From Magicicada septendecula (lineage: Eukaryota > Arthropoda > Insecta > Hemiptera > Cicadidae): a DNA stretch of 64,000 bases. Shown piece after piece: positions 1 to 11,757 of the stretch (position 1 is its first letter; each line of letters opens with the position of its first letter). The DNA is taken from assembly GCA_034769895.1 (NCBI GenBank), contig CM068367.1:85179654-85243653 (forward strand), in the 5' to 3' direction. The position numbers and the translations under genes are program-made. The notes beneath the pieces were generated by a model. It did not search any database, had not been told where the DNA came from, and saw nothing but the letters and a program-made list of their open reading frames with translations.

Positions 1-531
1 CACTACTCTACAGTAATATTAAATAGACATGAAGCAACGCGCAGGTTGTAGTGGGGAGATGTCAGGAGCGGTGGAACCCAGAGAGAGAGGAAAATGTCTA
101 CTAACGCAGTTGAAAATATCGGCCTACTCTCTCAATTGTGAATGAGACGCATGTGTGAGATGCGTAATCTATTTTGAGACGGATTAACTTTTTATACCTA
201 TTGTGCCGAAGTTACGCATCTTTAATTAAAGATGAAAGAAAAGTAAAATTTACGTTTTTCCCTGTCAAAGTACTAATAAAAACATATCGCTTATAATGAC
301 AGCTGAAATAAAGCAGTTATACTGCCTTGTCGATTCACAATAATTTACTTTTTATTATTTTTATAACTTTATTTACTTAATTTTGTATTGTCTATGCATT
401 CTTAAATGCTTACAATTGTTTATTTTTAATTTGTAACGTTTTTATGGGTTTATTGTTTTCTACATTTCATTAGCTACATTTTTAACTATATTACCAAATT
501 TACCCAACTAAATTTTATAGCCCTACCAACA

Positions 532-532
<1 letters not shown>

Positions 533-586
<54 letters not shown>
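533..586. repeat. (CA)n microsatellite
   Basis: Uninterrupted CA dinucleotide run of about 54 bases. The rest of 1-1245 is AT-rich DNA with no gene that I can support. Confidence 0.95.
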
Positions 587-591
<5 letters not shown>

Positions 592-1245
592 CTTACTCTT
601 TACTAACTTACCTAACTTTTTACTAACCAATTATTCTTATAATTTAAAAATTGTTTTGTTATTCTTTTAATTGTTTTTAAGGTTTTTACAGTTTAGTACG
701 TTTTATATTTAATTCACTACTTTTTTACTAAGTTACTAAATACAAAAAATTTGGTTGTAGGTACGTTTTGATTTCGATTACGTCACGACCAGACAGTAAA
801 CGTGGACATTTTTTAAGACGAAACAAGCATCAGACACAATAGAAAGAGACAATGTAATAAAGCTTTCACACAGTTATAAAATGCTTAATACTGCCATTAT
901 TTTGTAAACAGTGACTTGGCGTGTTGTGTCTGTTGCAATCAGCATCAACCTAGACATTGTTGATGTCATTGAGCCTAGACATCAACAATAGTTGTACATT
1001 TTGGAATGTGTACAGGTTACGATTCACGAAAAAACGTAGTAATATATGATCCACATTGCTCTGGCATTTTAATTTGTTTGAGTAAGTAACATCAACAACA
1101 GATGCGAAATACTGCGTGTGTGTTTTTTTAAACAAGCAGATGTAAACTATCCATAAATAACAGGAGAGACAATATTAATGCAACAATTAGACTAAAACTA
1201 TTTAAGTAATACAGAGCTCATTTACTTACGTGCAATTACAATTAT

Positions 1246-1728
1246 TTAGGTCAGTTCTTCCACCCCACTAATATTTCCGTCACTGTTACTATCACTATCA
1301 CTATCACTCAAATCGTCTTCACTGCTGCTATCCCGTCCAATATTAATTTCTAAACGATCTGTCACAGTATCCATAATTTGGTCCAATCTCACGTAGTCGT
1401 TTTCAATTTTCATGACGTGGTCACATCTTGATCTCCAGTCTGCGGGAGAAATACAATCAAATTCTGTTTTCGCTAAGTTTATGACACTGTCTACAGAAAA
1501 ATGCACGTTCTTTCTTTTAACACGCTCCTTCACGGTTGCCCAAATCAGTTCAATAGGATTAAGATCTGGGTGGTAGGGTGGAAGTCGTAAAACGGAATGT
1601 CCATGGTTTGCCAAAATAGCATCTATTTTAAAAGTTTTGTATGTTGGTTTATGTTGCTTGATTAGTGCATAGAGCTCAGGTTTTAACATAGATGGACTAC
1701 AAGGAATGTTATGGTTCTGTATTTCCAC
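1246..1728 (-). pseudogene. Tc1/mariner-like DDE transposase, C-terminal fragment
   Basis: Antisense open frame of 160 codons with the C-terminal half of an IS630/Tc1/mariner-type transposase. The segment LPPYHPDLNPIELIWATVK carries the third catalytic acidic residue (Glu in NPIE). Downstream is an Asp/Ser-rich acidic tail. The N-terminal DNA-binding region and the first two catalytic Asp residues are absent from this frame. In minus-strand sense, the bases just upstream continue into the palindrome that starts at 1722, so part of the same gene seems to be duplicated in that inverted repeat. The protein resembles the transposase at 13.6-16.1 kb in layout: a long gap before the catalytic Glu and an acidic Ser-rich C terminus. 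It is a broken, non-functional copy. Confidence 0.75.
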
Positions 1729-2812
1729 TTATTGCTTCAGCCTTAACCACAGTACTATGGTCACTAACGTATACCATCACACGTTATCGCACTCGATTTT
1801 CACTGATGATGGCAGTCGACGGCACTGCGGAAACGTAGTATGCATATAAAAATTATCCCCTCCCACTTCAACTATAATTTTCATTTATAGAAAATTACCC
1901 CCACTCTGCTCAACTAGCCTCTTCATTTATAGATATTTCATCTACGTTACTACAGTGGATTATTAAGATATTCTTATCAGGATACTTTATTTATCAAAAT
2001 TAAGTACTTTACTCTTGTTACAACAAAAAAATGTTTCAGGTAAACTACCCTTTCCCCCTAACCGATCTTCACCAAAATCAATAGGCCTTGAGTCCTCTAC
2101 AACTCAGGCACATATGTAAAAATTATTTGATTCTGTTTGAATTTACGGCAGTTATCGTTCGTCATGACAAAATTTCTCTTGTTACAATATAAAATGTTGC
2201 AGGTAAACTACCCCTTTCCCTTAACTGATCTTCACCAAAAATAAAAGGTCTTGAGAACTCTACAATTCAGGGCTGTATGCAAAAAATTATTTGATTCTGT
2301 TTGAATTTGCAACTAAAAACAGCAGTTTTTCTTGCAACGTTTTATATTGTAACAAGAGAAATTTTGTCATGACGAACGATAACTGCCGTAAATTCAAACA
2401 GAATCAAATAATTTTTACATATGTGCCTGAGTTGTAGAGGACTCAAGGCCTATTGATTTTGGTGAAGATCGGTTAGGGGGAAAGGGTAGTTTACCTGAAA
2501 CATTTTTTTGTTGTAACAAGAGTAAAGTACTTAATTTTGATAAATAAAGTATCCTGATAAGAATATCTTAATAATCCACTGTAGTAACGTAGATGAAATA
2601 TCTATAAATGAAGAGGCTAGTTGAACAGAGTGGGGGTAATTTTCTATAAATGAAAATTATAGTTGAAGTGGGAGGGGATAATTTTTATATGCATACTACG
2701 TTTCCGCAGTGCCGTCGACTGCCATCATCAGTGAAAATCGAGTGCGATAACGTGTGATGGTATACGTTAGTGACCATAGTACTGTGGTTAAGGCTGAAGC
2801 AATAAGTGGAAA
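1722..2812. repeat. Large near-perfect palindrome (two 479-bp arms, 133-bp spacer)
   Basis: The left arm 1722-2200 is the near-exact reverse complement of the right arm 2334-2812, with only scattered mismatches by eye. The spacer 2201-2333 belongs to the same repeat family as the ~160-bp tandem units at 5.87-7.3 kb (gtgaagatcgg-type and 'aattcaaacagaatcaaa' motifs, partly in opposite orientation). The outer ends of both arms hold the 5' border of the transposase fragment at 1246-1728. Transcription through it would give a very long hairpin RNA. It could be a fold-back element or an inverted duplication. An assembly artefact is possible. Confidence 0.85.
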
Positions 2813-2850
2813 GAAGTAGTTTCTATGGAAACATTTCATTTCGTAAATTA

Positions 2851-2912
2851 TTTTAAATATAAATCTTAGAACATGGAAGTCATGTATGGTTCTCCATACC
2901 GATATTTTTTTT
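2851..2912 (+). repeat. Terminal hairpin motif of a Helentron-like repeat (copy 1)
   Basis: The segment has aaatataaatcttagaa, then ggaagtcat, then gtatggttctccatac and cgatattt. The gtatgg/ccatac pair makes a 6-bp hairpin with a 4-base loop. The same motif recurs at about 7481-7537 and 51546-51604, each time ending a stretch that contains the ~160-bp repeat family. It therefore looks like one terminus of a dispersed non-autonomous element. The class is inferred. Confidence 0.55.
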
Positions 2913-5697
2913 TTAGTATTGTGATGAACTCTATGGAGTGATAATGCTATTTACTAATGCTTTACCTTTGGGAACAGACTTTGTAAAATTGTAACTGCAG
3001 TGGCCATTTTCTATTTTGTCCTTATAACCAAATATATAACATTTTGCCTGTTTGAACATTTTGATTAAATATAAGATTTCATCAAACAAAAAGTTCATAC
3101 AAATTTTGTTCATTCGAAAGATTGTGTCTTCGCACGCGCCCGCGTGTGTGTGAAGTGAAGTTGTCACAGTGAAATTCCCTCTAAAGTTGGACACAAACAT
3201 TTCCAAAATTTGTTTACAGATTTTCATGCCAACTTTCACAACTTCTCAACACTTACTTCCATCATGGATCCTCGTATATGTAGAGAGATAGCCTACACTC
3301 AGTTTGAGTGCAGTACATGGAGGCATGTGTGTCTGTCTGTCTTGTCTGTACATCTTTCTTTGTTGTTTTTCATACTTGTGCTTGTTTAAATAATCCTCTG
3401 TTATATGAAATGTCTTTTCTGTAGTTTATGTGCTCTTCATTATAGTTTTCTTTTTTATAATATTAACAGAACTCTAATGATAACATATAGTGTTAAGGCT
3501 GCCTCGTAGTGATGCTTGTGTGTGTGTGTGGGGGGGGTGAAATATTAGTCATGTGAGTTTAATAAAACGTGCTCTTCTAAAATTATGATAATTGTTTACC
3601 TTTAGTGTACAAATAGATAAGTAGTTAGGGTTCATAATGTAAATGCATTTAGTCTTAATGAAAAGTGTATGTCACATATTTGTATTTACCGTCAGTGCAC
3701 AGTTTCTCTTTAGTAGCTTGAAGGAATTTATCTGTTTTTCCTACATTGATTTAATTGCTTATGGCTGCATATTATGATTTTATATCTAGACGAATTCTAA
3801 TTTGTCCTTGTATTGTGAATCTAAATAAAGGTTAAGAATTATTACATTGTTATTATAAGAATTATTTATGTAGTTCATTGTGCAGTTCAGGAAAATAACT
3901 ATTCAAACTACTAACGTTAACAAGCACATAATATAAGATATAGTTGATAAGTCAGAGCTATCGATTTGCCTTGAACTATACAACAGACATCAGCCCAGTT
4001 AGCAGATAGACTGCTTATCAAGAGGCAGGGAATTTGAGAGACAAGGCGTGTTGTGACAGATGCATAAGAGGAGGTCAGAGGAGAGTTGGCAGGTGCAGAG
4101 CTTTCTGAGTCAGTTTCAACCCTCTCTGCCAACCAGTACTAGTCTATTGGACAACTGTACAAAAGGTCTCATCTCTCGACTGTGAATACAAAGTATGACA
4201 GAAGCCAAATTCAAACCAAGTAGACAGGCCTGTATGAGGTGTTGAAGCCCTGTTTATAGAATCTGAAGATGGCTGCAGGAGGAGTTGAAATATTTGGCAA
4301 AATGAAATGTAACGTTACAACCCAGAACATTTTACCTCAAATAACCCTAGCCATGAAAGTTTTCTCAAGTAGTTCTTATGTTTAGTTTACAGAACGAAAC
4401 TATTTGTTATTGTCAGTTAAATTTGGAAAAAAAATAAATTATAAATTTACCAGTTTTATCCATTCTGTAACTTCGTCTTGTGTTAGGGTATGTGCACAGC
4501 GCGGAATACTAGCGTAGAATACTCACACAGATTACAGTCAGTGTGAAAACAAACTTGTATTTTTATATAGCACCAAAGCAGATCGCACATCGCATACCAG
4601 AGAATATCATCGCTGATCCTCTTCGGAAGGCAAACAAGTTTGTTTTTTTACATCACACATGGAATACTTCTGATCTCTGATTGGTTGCTTCAAGGACATT
4701 TCCCGCACTGTAGTCACACGCAACTCTATCCAATGTACAAATCCTGGTAAAGTTCGGTCTCTAATCTGCTGTAAAATGTGCTTACATCACCATGCACAAA
4801 ACTCGACATGGTTCACTATTCTCATGTATCAGACTTTATTTCATCCTCAGTATGCACACCTCTCGTACATGTGCAATGCGAAGCCCCTATGCTAGTATTC
4901 CGCATTATCCATTCACCTTTAACTATGGTTTACTGGGAATATGCCTTATCGTCAAGTGTAATCACTCAGTAGAGTCATTAGAACATTATATAAGACATCA
5001 ATAAAATAAATGTTGTCTTTTAGTGTTCTAATGAACTCTACAGAGTTAATGCAACTAATGATGAGGCTTGTGCCCAAAACATTTATAATTAACACAAGGC
5101 TAAGTCACAGGCTCTAAGAAACTGGTAAATTTAAAAGTCTATTTTATTTGTACTCATAACTGGGATACTGATCACATAAATCTGAATTTGAATGTTCTCA
5201 TTTGTAAGTTTTCTATATCAGTTATACCTTTGTACTGCCTGTGCCTTACAAATAACAAATGAAACATTTTCATTTATTTTAAAGTGGTATACTGTTCATA
5301 TTCACATGAAATGGAATCATAAAATAGTAAAAATGAAATAGCAAAATAATATTTATAAGCTAATTGTATATTATTTTCTATATTAATTTATTTTTGTTGA
5401 TAAATAATTGAACCAGTAGTTGTATAATACTACTTTTTTTTTATAAATGCCTTTCCATATTTACATTTTTTGCTTGTATAATAGCTACATTTTGTTTCAT
5501 ATGTTCATGTAAATTGTACATATATGTAATAAAGTATACATATACGAAATCCAACTATATAAAGTATGTGTGTGGGGGGGGGAATTTGATAATTTTTATT
5601 AATTTTAGCAACTTAGCTTGTTTGGTTTTTGCATACTTTTTATGATTTTTTTCACCAATATTTTACAATCAAGCTTAATCTACTGGACAGGATTTTT
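2913..5697. other. Repeat-rich DNA without a supported gene
   Basis: AT-rich sequence with short runs (gtgtgtgtgtggggggg near 3520 and tgtgtgtggggggg near 5567) and the possible MITE at 4.5-4.9 kb. Short ORFs at 2931-3239 and 3917-4132 on the minus strand have no recognisable domain. Confidence 0.5.
4499..4905. repeat. Possible MITE with ~18-bp inverted ends
   Basis: gcggaatactagcgtag (about 4501-4517) is matched in inverse by ctatgctagtattccgc (about 4887-4903). No target-site duplication could be fixed and no coding content is visible. Confidence 0.3.
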
Positions 5698-7537
5698 ACT
5701 TCCATATTCCTTAAGGAATGGAAGTATGGTGATGGCAAAAAAAATTCGTGTTCGAGATTATTGCAGATTCTGATTCTACTACACTCAAAACATGAAAAAA
5801 AGTCGTTTTCCGAAAAGTGTCTGTGTGTGTGTCTGTCTGTCTGTGTGTCTGTAGATTTTTTTTTCTATGGCAAACGATAACAGCCGCAAAATCAAACAGA
5901 ATCAAATAATTTTTTGCATACAGCCCTGATTTGTAGAGTACTCTGCGACCTATTGTTTTTGGTGAAGATCGGTTGAGGGAAAGGGGTAGTTTACCTGCAA
6001 CGGTTTTTTTTTATCAAGGGTAATTTTGTTTGTTTGGCAAACGATAACAGCCGCAAATTCAAACAGAATCAAATAATGTTTCGCATACAGCCCTGAATTG
6101 TAGAGTTCTCACGATCTGTTGATTTTGGTAAAGATCGGTTAAGGGAAAGGGGTAGTTTACCTGTACCGTTTTATGTTTTAAACAATGGTATTTACTATGG
6201 CAAACGATAACAGCCGCAAATTCAAAACATAATCAAATAATGTTTTTGCATACTGCCCTAAATTGTAGAGTTCTCAAGACCTTTCGTTTTTGGTGAAGAT
6301 CGGTTAAGGGAAAGGGTAGTTTACCTGCAACGTTTTATGTTTTTTAAGGGTATTTTCTATGGCAAACGATAAGAGCCGCAAATTCAAACAGAATCAAATA
6401 CGTTTTTGCATACAGCCCCGATTTCTTGAGTACTAAAGACCTATTGTTTTTGGTGAAGATCGTTTAAGGGAAAGGGGTAGTTTACCTGCCACGTTTTTTG
6501 TTTTATCAAGGGTATTTTTTATGGCAAACGATAACACCGCAAATTCACACAAAATCATATAATATTTTGCATACAACCCTAAATTGTAGAGTTCTCAAGA
6601 CCTGTCGTTTTGGTGAAGATCGGTTAAGGGAAAGGGGTAGTTTACCTGCAACGGTTTTTTATCAACGGTAATTTTTACTTTTTACTTCCATATTCTTTAA
6701 GGAATGGAAGTATGGTGATGGCAAAAAAAAATCGTGTTCGAGATTATTGCAGATTCTGATTCTACTACATTCAAAACATGAAAAAAAGTCGTTTTCCGAA
6801 AAGTGTCTGTGTGTGTGTGTGTGTGTGTGTGTCTGTAGATTTTTATTCTATGGCAAACGATAACTGCCGCAAATTCAAACAGAATCAAATAATTTTTTGC
6901 ATACAGCCCTGATTTGTAGAGTACTCGTGACCTATTGTTTTTGGTGAAGATCGGTTGAGGGAAAGGGGTAGTTTACCTGCAACGGTTTTTTTTATCAAGG
7001 GAATTTTTTTCTTTTTTTGGCAAACGATAACAGCCGCAAATTCAAACAGAATCAAAGATTATTTGGCATACAGCCCTAAATTGTAGAGTTCTCAAGACCT
7101 ATTGTTTTTGGTGAAGATCGGTTGAGGGAAAGTGGTAGTTTACCTGCAACGTTTTTTTAACAAGGGTATTTCTATGGCAAACGATAACAGCCGCAAATTC
7201 AAACAGAATCAAATAATGTTTTACATACAGCCCTGATTTGTAGAGTACTCAAGACCTATTGTTTTGGTGAAGATCGGTTAAGGGGAAGGGGTAGTTTACC
7301 TGCAACCTTTTACGTTTTAACAAGAGTAAAGTACTTGAAAATTTATTTAAACTTTTTCAAACAATGGTAATTGTTAAAAATAAAATAATTTTGTTGCCAA
7401 GCAATAAAATTAAAATTTTTTCATTTTAATGTACATCATGTATAAGAGAAAATATATCGCGCTTGGCAGGCGATATTAAGATTTAAATATAAATCTTAGA
7501 ATATGGAAGTCATGTATGGTTCTCCATACCGATATTT
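5698..7537 (+). mobile_element. Composite Helentron-like non-autonomous element with ~160-bp tandem repeats
   Basis: Begins with a near-palindromic start motif (acttccatattccttaagg then aatggaagtatgg) and ends with the hairpin motif at 7481-7537. The start motif recurs at 6684 with the same following 100 bases, so the copy is a partial tandem duplication. Inside are minisatellite units marked by ggcaaacgataacagccgc at about 5869, 6036, 6199, 6361 and 6523 in the first half and 6852, 7019 and 7176 in the second. Spacing is 157-167 bp. Each unit carries gtgaagatcggtt and gtagtttacctgc blocks. Central minisatellites and terminal hairpins are typical of Helentron/HINE-type non-autonomous elements, but no Rep/helicase is present, so this class is inferred. 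Confidence 0.55.
5869..7330 (+). repeat. ~160-bp tandem minisatellite, eight units in two blocks
   Basis: Five units (5869, 6036, 6199, 6361, 6523) and, after an internal element start, three more (6852, 7019, 7176). The units are similar but not identical, and homopolymer length varies around tttt and aaggg. Single or partial units of the same family occur at 2070-2550 and 47960-48130. The units have no coding potential. Confidence 0.8.
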
Positions 7538-7643
7538 AATTATATAAAAGTAGCTGCTTTATGGTAACAATTTGCTTGTTTGAACAGTTTGATTAAATAG
7601 AGGTTTAATTTAAAAGTTCAGGCCATTTTTGTTCATTTGATTA

Positions 7644-7644
<1 letters not shown>

Positions 7645-7735
<91 letters not shown>

Positions 7736-7741
7736 CCTCTC

Positions 7742-7790
<49 letters not shown>

Positions 7791-7822
7791 CTCTCTCTCT
7801 CGTCTCTGTGTGTGTGTGCGTG

Positions 7823-7879
<57 letters not shown>
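7645..7879. repeat. (CT)n-(GT)n-(GA)n compound microsatellite
   Basis: About 160 bases of imperfect CT repeats, then GT repeats with some GC steps, then GA repeats. The pyrimidine/purine asymmetry could form H-DNA and the GT part Z-DNA. The low-complexity 72-codon frame across it is not a gene. Confidence 0.95.
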
Positions 7880-8256
7880 ATTGCCCTCTTTAAAGTAATC
7901 CTCTCTTTCTACTGTTTTCCAGTCTACAAAACATTTATTTTTTATATAAATTGAAATTCACTTTTTGATATAGCTGTGAGCTGACTTGCCAATTTTTTGC
8001 TTACGTCTTCAACAGTCACAAAATATCATCCTTTCATAGTTTTATTTCATTCTTAGTAAGTGGAAAAGACTACATGAGGACATGCTGGTGAATACAGCAA
8101 TTGTGGTCATTTGCTTCCATTCTCTTGTTCTTCATGCTAGACTCTCCAATCCCTGACTTCCATCCTTCCCAAATCCACCTCCACTTCCTGTTGCCATTAT
8201 CTTCTTTTATAAGCCTCACTTGTCCTTTTCTCTACCAAGATTCTCTTTGATTCTTA

Positions 8257-8537
8257 GTTGTAAGAGCTGTTAACTGTACTATTTCGGCTGCACCAACATG
8301 GCTATCTGCAGTGGAGTGGGTATAAAGTTTATATATAGTTTATAGTGGGTATATAGTTTAGCCCACTAACGAATAAACTGAGATCATTTATAAAGAACTG
8401 TAGTCAGCTCTATAAAGAATAATTCTCAGTTTATTATTCTGAAAATGGCCATCATTGGTGCAGCCTAAACATCTAGCATTTCATGAAATTTGAATATTGG
8501 ACCACGGCCTAATAGCCTGGTTAACAGTTCTTACAAC
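8257..8537. repeat. Inverted-repeat retroelement remnant with two hammerhead-like cores
   Basis: Outer arms gttgtaagagctgttaact (8257-8275) and ggttaacagttcttacaac (8519-8537) are inverted copies with mismatches. Inside, ggctgcacc near 8288 and ggtgcagcc near 8457 are also inverted. The minus-strand arm reads CTGCAGA, then a stem-forming stretch, then GCCGAAA. The plus-strand arm (8439-8472) reads CTGAAAA, a stem, then GCCTAAA. This order, CUGANGA-stem-GAAA, is that of a hammerhead ribozyme, with one or two core substitutions per arm. I read it as a decayed Penelope-type pair of inverted terminal repeats. Confidence 0.4.
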
Positions 8538-10380
8538 TGCAACAGGTCCAGCTGTAAGAGTTTGCATTCATTTATTCTCTTTGATTGGTTAACTCAGTCT
8601 GTTATTTCCACATACCCCACATGATTGATTCTTCTATATTTAACAAATTTTACTATGTCTCGTCCTGTAATTTTGGGGATCATATCTCACAAATTACTCA
8701 TATAACTACAATTGTCTCTTCATTTTACAAAACAACAAATCGTCTTCCCATTGAGAAATGTAGAATAGAAATATATGATACTAGGATCTCAGCTTCTGAT
8801 CATACATGACAAGTTCTACAAAGCATCATTTTAGTCTCTCGACAAAATTATTAAAATAGTGTCCAATTTTAAGATATTTGTATTTGGTGCACTCTGTATC
8901 TAACAATTTCTGCTCTTCATATGTTTTCCTAATTATGTGAATAATTTTTTTATAAATTTTAACTATGTAATTTGTAATTATTCAACATAATAAGTTATGT
9001 AATAAATTTCCTACCCTTACAAATGTGGCGGTTTTACAAATTTGTATGTACTGAAGACCTTCTTCACAGTGGTGATTTCTGACCCAATGAGTAGGGCAAG
9101 CATCGACTCTAAGCACAATATAAGCACATGTACATAAAATTCCATCGCTAGAAAACCATTAATATTCAGGTAAAAACTTGTATGTGTCGCTATGACAAAA
9201 ATACTCTCAAGTGTAATTAGTATGAGGATTAAAAAAGTGGTGTTTGGCAAGTCGTGATTCTACTTCCTAGTTTTACAAAATTTATTATTTCAACAGCCAG
9301 TACCTAGGATACCCCATGGGGAATAAGCCATGCATGTTCTGCCCGGTCCACCCCAACCAATTCCCAACCATGTGGACCAAGAGAGAAAATAGAAAAAAAT
9401 AGACATTTTTTGGTCGGTTGAACAGTTTTCTCTTTATGAAAGAAAGCTGGCAATTTCCTTGGCTTGAAACTTGCAATCCAGAAGCTAGCTCAAACAGCGC
9501 CAACCAAAACAATAAACAGGAGAAAAAAATTGCTGCATTTTCACCAAGCCGGGACACTGCTGGCGCTCGTAGCAGCTTATAGCACTACTAAAGTGTGCTT
9601 GCTTTTGCGTTGCCAAGAGCCAGATGCTGTCCTGTTTAGCATTCTTTGTAGGTACCTGCAAACCATTGTACTTGTAGGTTAGATTTTTATAAGTTTGAGT
9701 ACGTATTTCTAACTGCACCCTAATGTAAAAAAGAAGGCTAGATAATGAAAGCGCAGTTATGACATCCTAAATAAATGCCAAGATTTCTGAAATTATGGCC
9801 AACTCATAGTTAGTGCACTGAAGCGTTTTTTTAAGTGATTGCCTTAGGGGTGGAGTGGTTAGTCAGCAGCTGTTAAACCAGCACACAGAACTGGAAGTGA
9901 AGTAATATTTATGACTTTGATCAAATCAAGGTCATCAGTATCATTTTGACTGGAAGACAAGTGACAAATGTGCCACCGATTTTCGAAAGATGAGAGATAG
10001 AAGGCATGTGAACAGTTTTTGGTTACAACAGTAATATTGGTTATGTAATTATTTACCTATTTACTTTTGCCTGATTTTCTTTGGACAAGCATTGCTTGCT
10101 TTAAGGATTCACCTCTGCTTCTTCAGGGTTTTTTTTACCATGATCTGAGGCTTGTTCTTTTATTGTCAGACACATATACTTTTATATATTCAATGATAAG
10201 AACAAAAAAGCTGTTGGAATTTTAATATAATATGAGGTAGCTGAAGGTGGAAGAATGTTGTAAAAAAAAATCATTAAAAATTGTTGAAAACCAAACATCA
10301 GCGTACAATAAATCTGTGATAATGTATTATTCATTTATTCATTATATTATAGTCTCCAAGTCACGTGTATATAAGTATTT

Positions 10381-10567
10381 AATTGTAGTATTTGTAAACA
10401 CTTGGTTAATCACCGTCTTGTTCTTTAAACTTTCAATAACAACGCGTTTCAAGGATAAATCTTATCCTTTTTATAACCTGATGATGAGTCCTTGAAGCTC
10501 ATTGTTATTGGAAGTTTAAAGAAGTCACAAGACGGTGAGTAACCATGTGTTTACAAATACTACAATT
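10381..10567. repeat. Palindromic repeat with hammerhead-like halves
   Basis: The left arm (10381-10441: tagtatttgtaaaca, caccgtcttg, tttaaactttcaataac) is inverted in the right arm (10502-10567: attgttattgg, gtttaaagaa, caagacggtg, gtttacaaatacta). Between the arms lie aacgcgtttc and cctgatgatgag. The minus strand reads a stem (AAGGATAA/TTATCCTT) directly before GAAACGCGT. The plus strand has a canonical CTGATGA at 10478-10484. Each side carries a different half of a hammerhead core, as if two inverted terminal repeats had recombined. Confidence 0.4.
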
Positions 10568-11579
10568 AAATATTCATTTATTGTTCAATCATTAGTTTAT
10601 GTAGTACTTTATTAATTTATTTACATTTTGTTAACAGTGAAGCTAAAATGAGCATGTAAAAAGTTAGACAACTATATAACTGATATGGTTATCTGGCATA
10701 ACTATGAAGTTATAATTTTGTGATTTAAAAGTACAATGTAGCCTGTAACTGTGTGTTGAAGGAAATGAACCACGCTTTGGCTGTAAGTCTGCTTGGTCAG
10801 TGCGTACGTTTGGACTGTACAAAACCGAGAGCTCGGAATCCTCGAACATGTGTCCTTCATAATTACTGCAGCCTCCACTGTAGTCAGCTCGATAAACTTG
10901 GCCTACACCCTGATTGTAAGTAATTGTTTATTCTTGTGTTTGTGTACAGTTGGAATAAAAACAAATGTGAGGCAAGTTTATAAAATTAGTACAATGTGAA
11001 AATTACTTTGAAGCTCTTTTATATTTTGGATTAACTTCCCTGTTCCATTGCCAAATGATGACATCATTTTTCAGATTTGATTTTGCCTGTGACTGCTGCT
11101 ATCATGTGTGACGTCTAAGTCAATTGAAAGTGAGAAACACATTCAGTAATTAATCTTGAGTTTTAAGTGTGTGGAGAGTAGGAAACATATAATTAGAATA
11201 TTAGCGAAATATGCAACAATATCACAAACATTTTGTAGTCTTTTCTAATTACTTTTCAGCTACTTCTTTTCACAGCAGATCACTGTTGATCTGCCACTAA
11301 ACAGTAACATGTGAACTGTTCATAATTTTTATCAGCAGATAAATACTAATAATTTGTTGATATTGATAACAATTTGCGGTTTTTTCAATCTCGTAAATTT
11401 TTTTTTAGATAACTCACAAGAAAAAGATAATTTGAAAGACCGTGTAAAAAGTAGCTAGATCTTGCAAATTGGAATGCATGAATTCGTCTTGATATAAAAT
11501 AATAATAACAATAATGAAAAATAAGAAGAAAAAATTAGTCAATTTTGCTGCTTTACATACTTTTTGCTTACAAAAACTG

Positions 11580-11757
11580 AATTCTGTTATGGAGGCTGTC
11601 ATAGCTAGAGTCAACATTAAAAGAATTTAAAGTGTTCAACACGCAATGGCAAGGCAAACGTATCCCAAGCTTTTCACTACTGCAGAAGGCCTCCAGTGGG
11701 TGGCCGAAATGTTTAGAGGAAAAATATGTCTCAGTCGGTAAGCAATCGACCACAGCC
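11580..11757 (+). repeat. Dispersed repeat with hammerhead-like core (copy at 11.7 kb)
   Basis: Carries CTGCAGA (11680-11686), a GGCC...GGCC stem, and GAAA (11706-11709), followed by tgtttagagg and then gcaatcgacca and cagcccaa. The trailing blocks recur in opposite orientation near 54195-54320 and, more diverged, at 61100-61191. The leading block ggctgtcatagctagagtcaacatta also matches 54172-54200. One core base is substituted (C for A at the fourth position of CUGA). Confidence 0.45.

Noticed and set aside
5711-5905. 64-codon minus-strand ORF (and its twins near 6697 and 47831)
   Set aside because: It recurs only because the repeat start region recurs. It has no domain and a simple-repeat core (GT/CA).
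7637-7855. 72-codon Leu/Ser-only ORF
   Set aside because: It is a translation of the CT/GT microsatellite.
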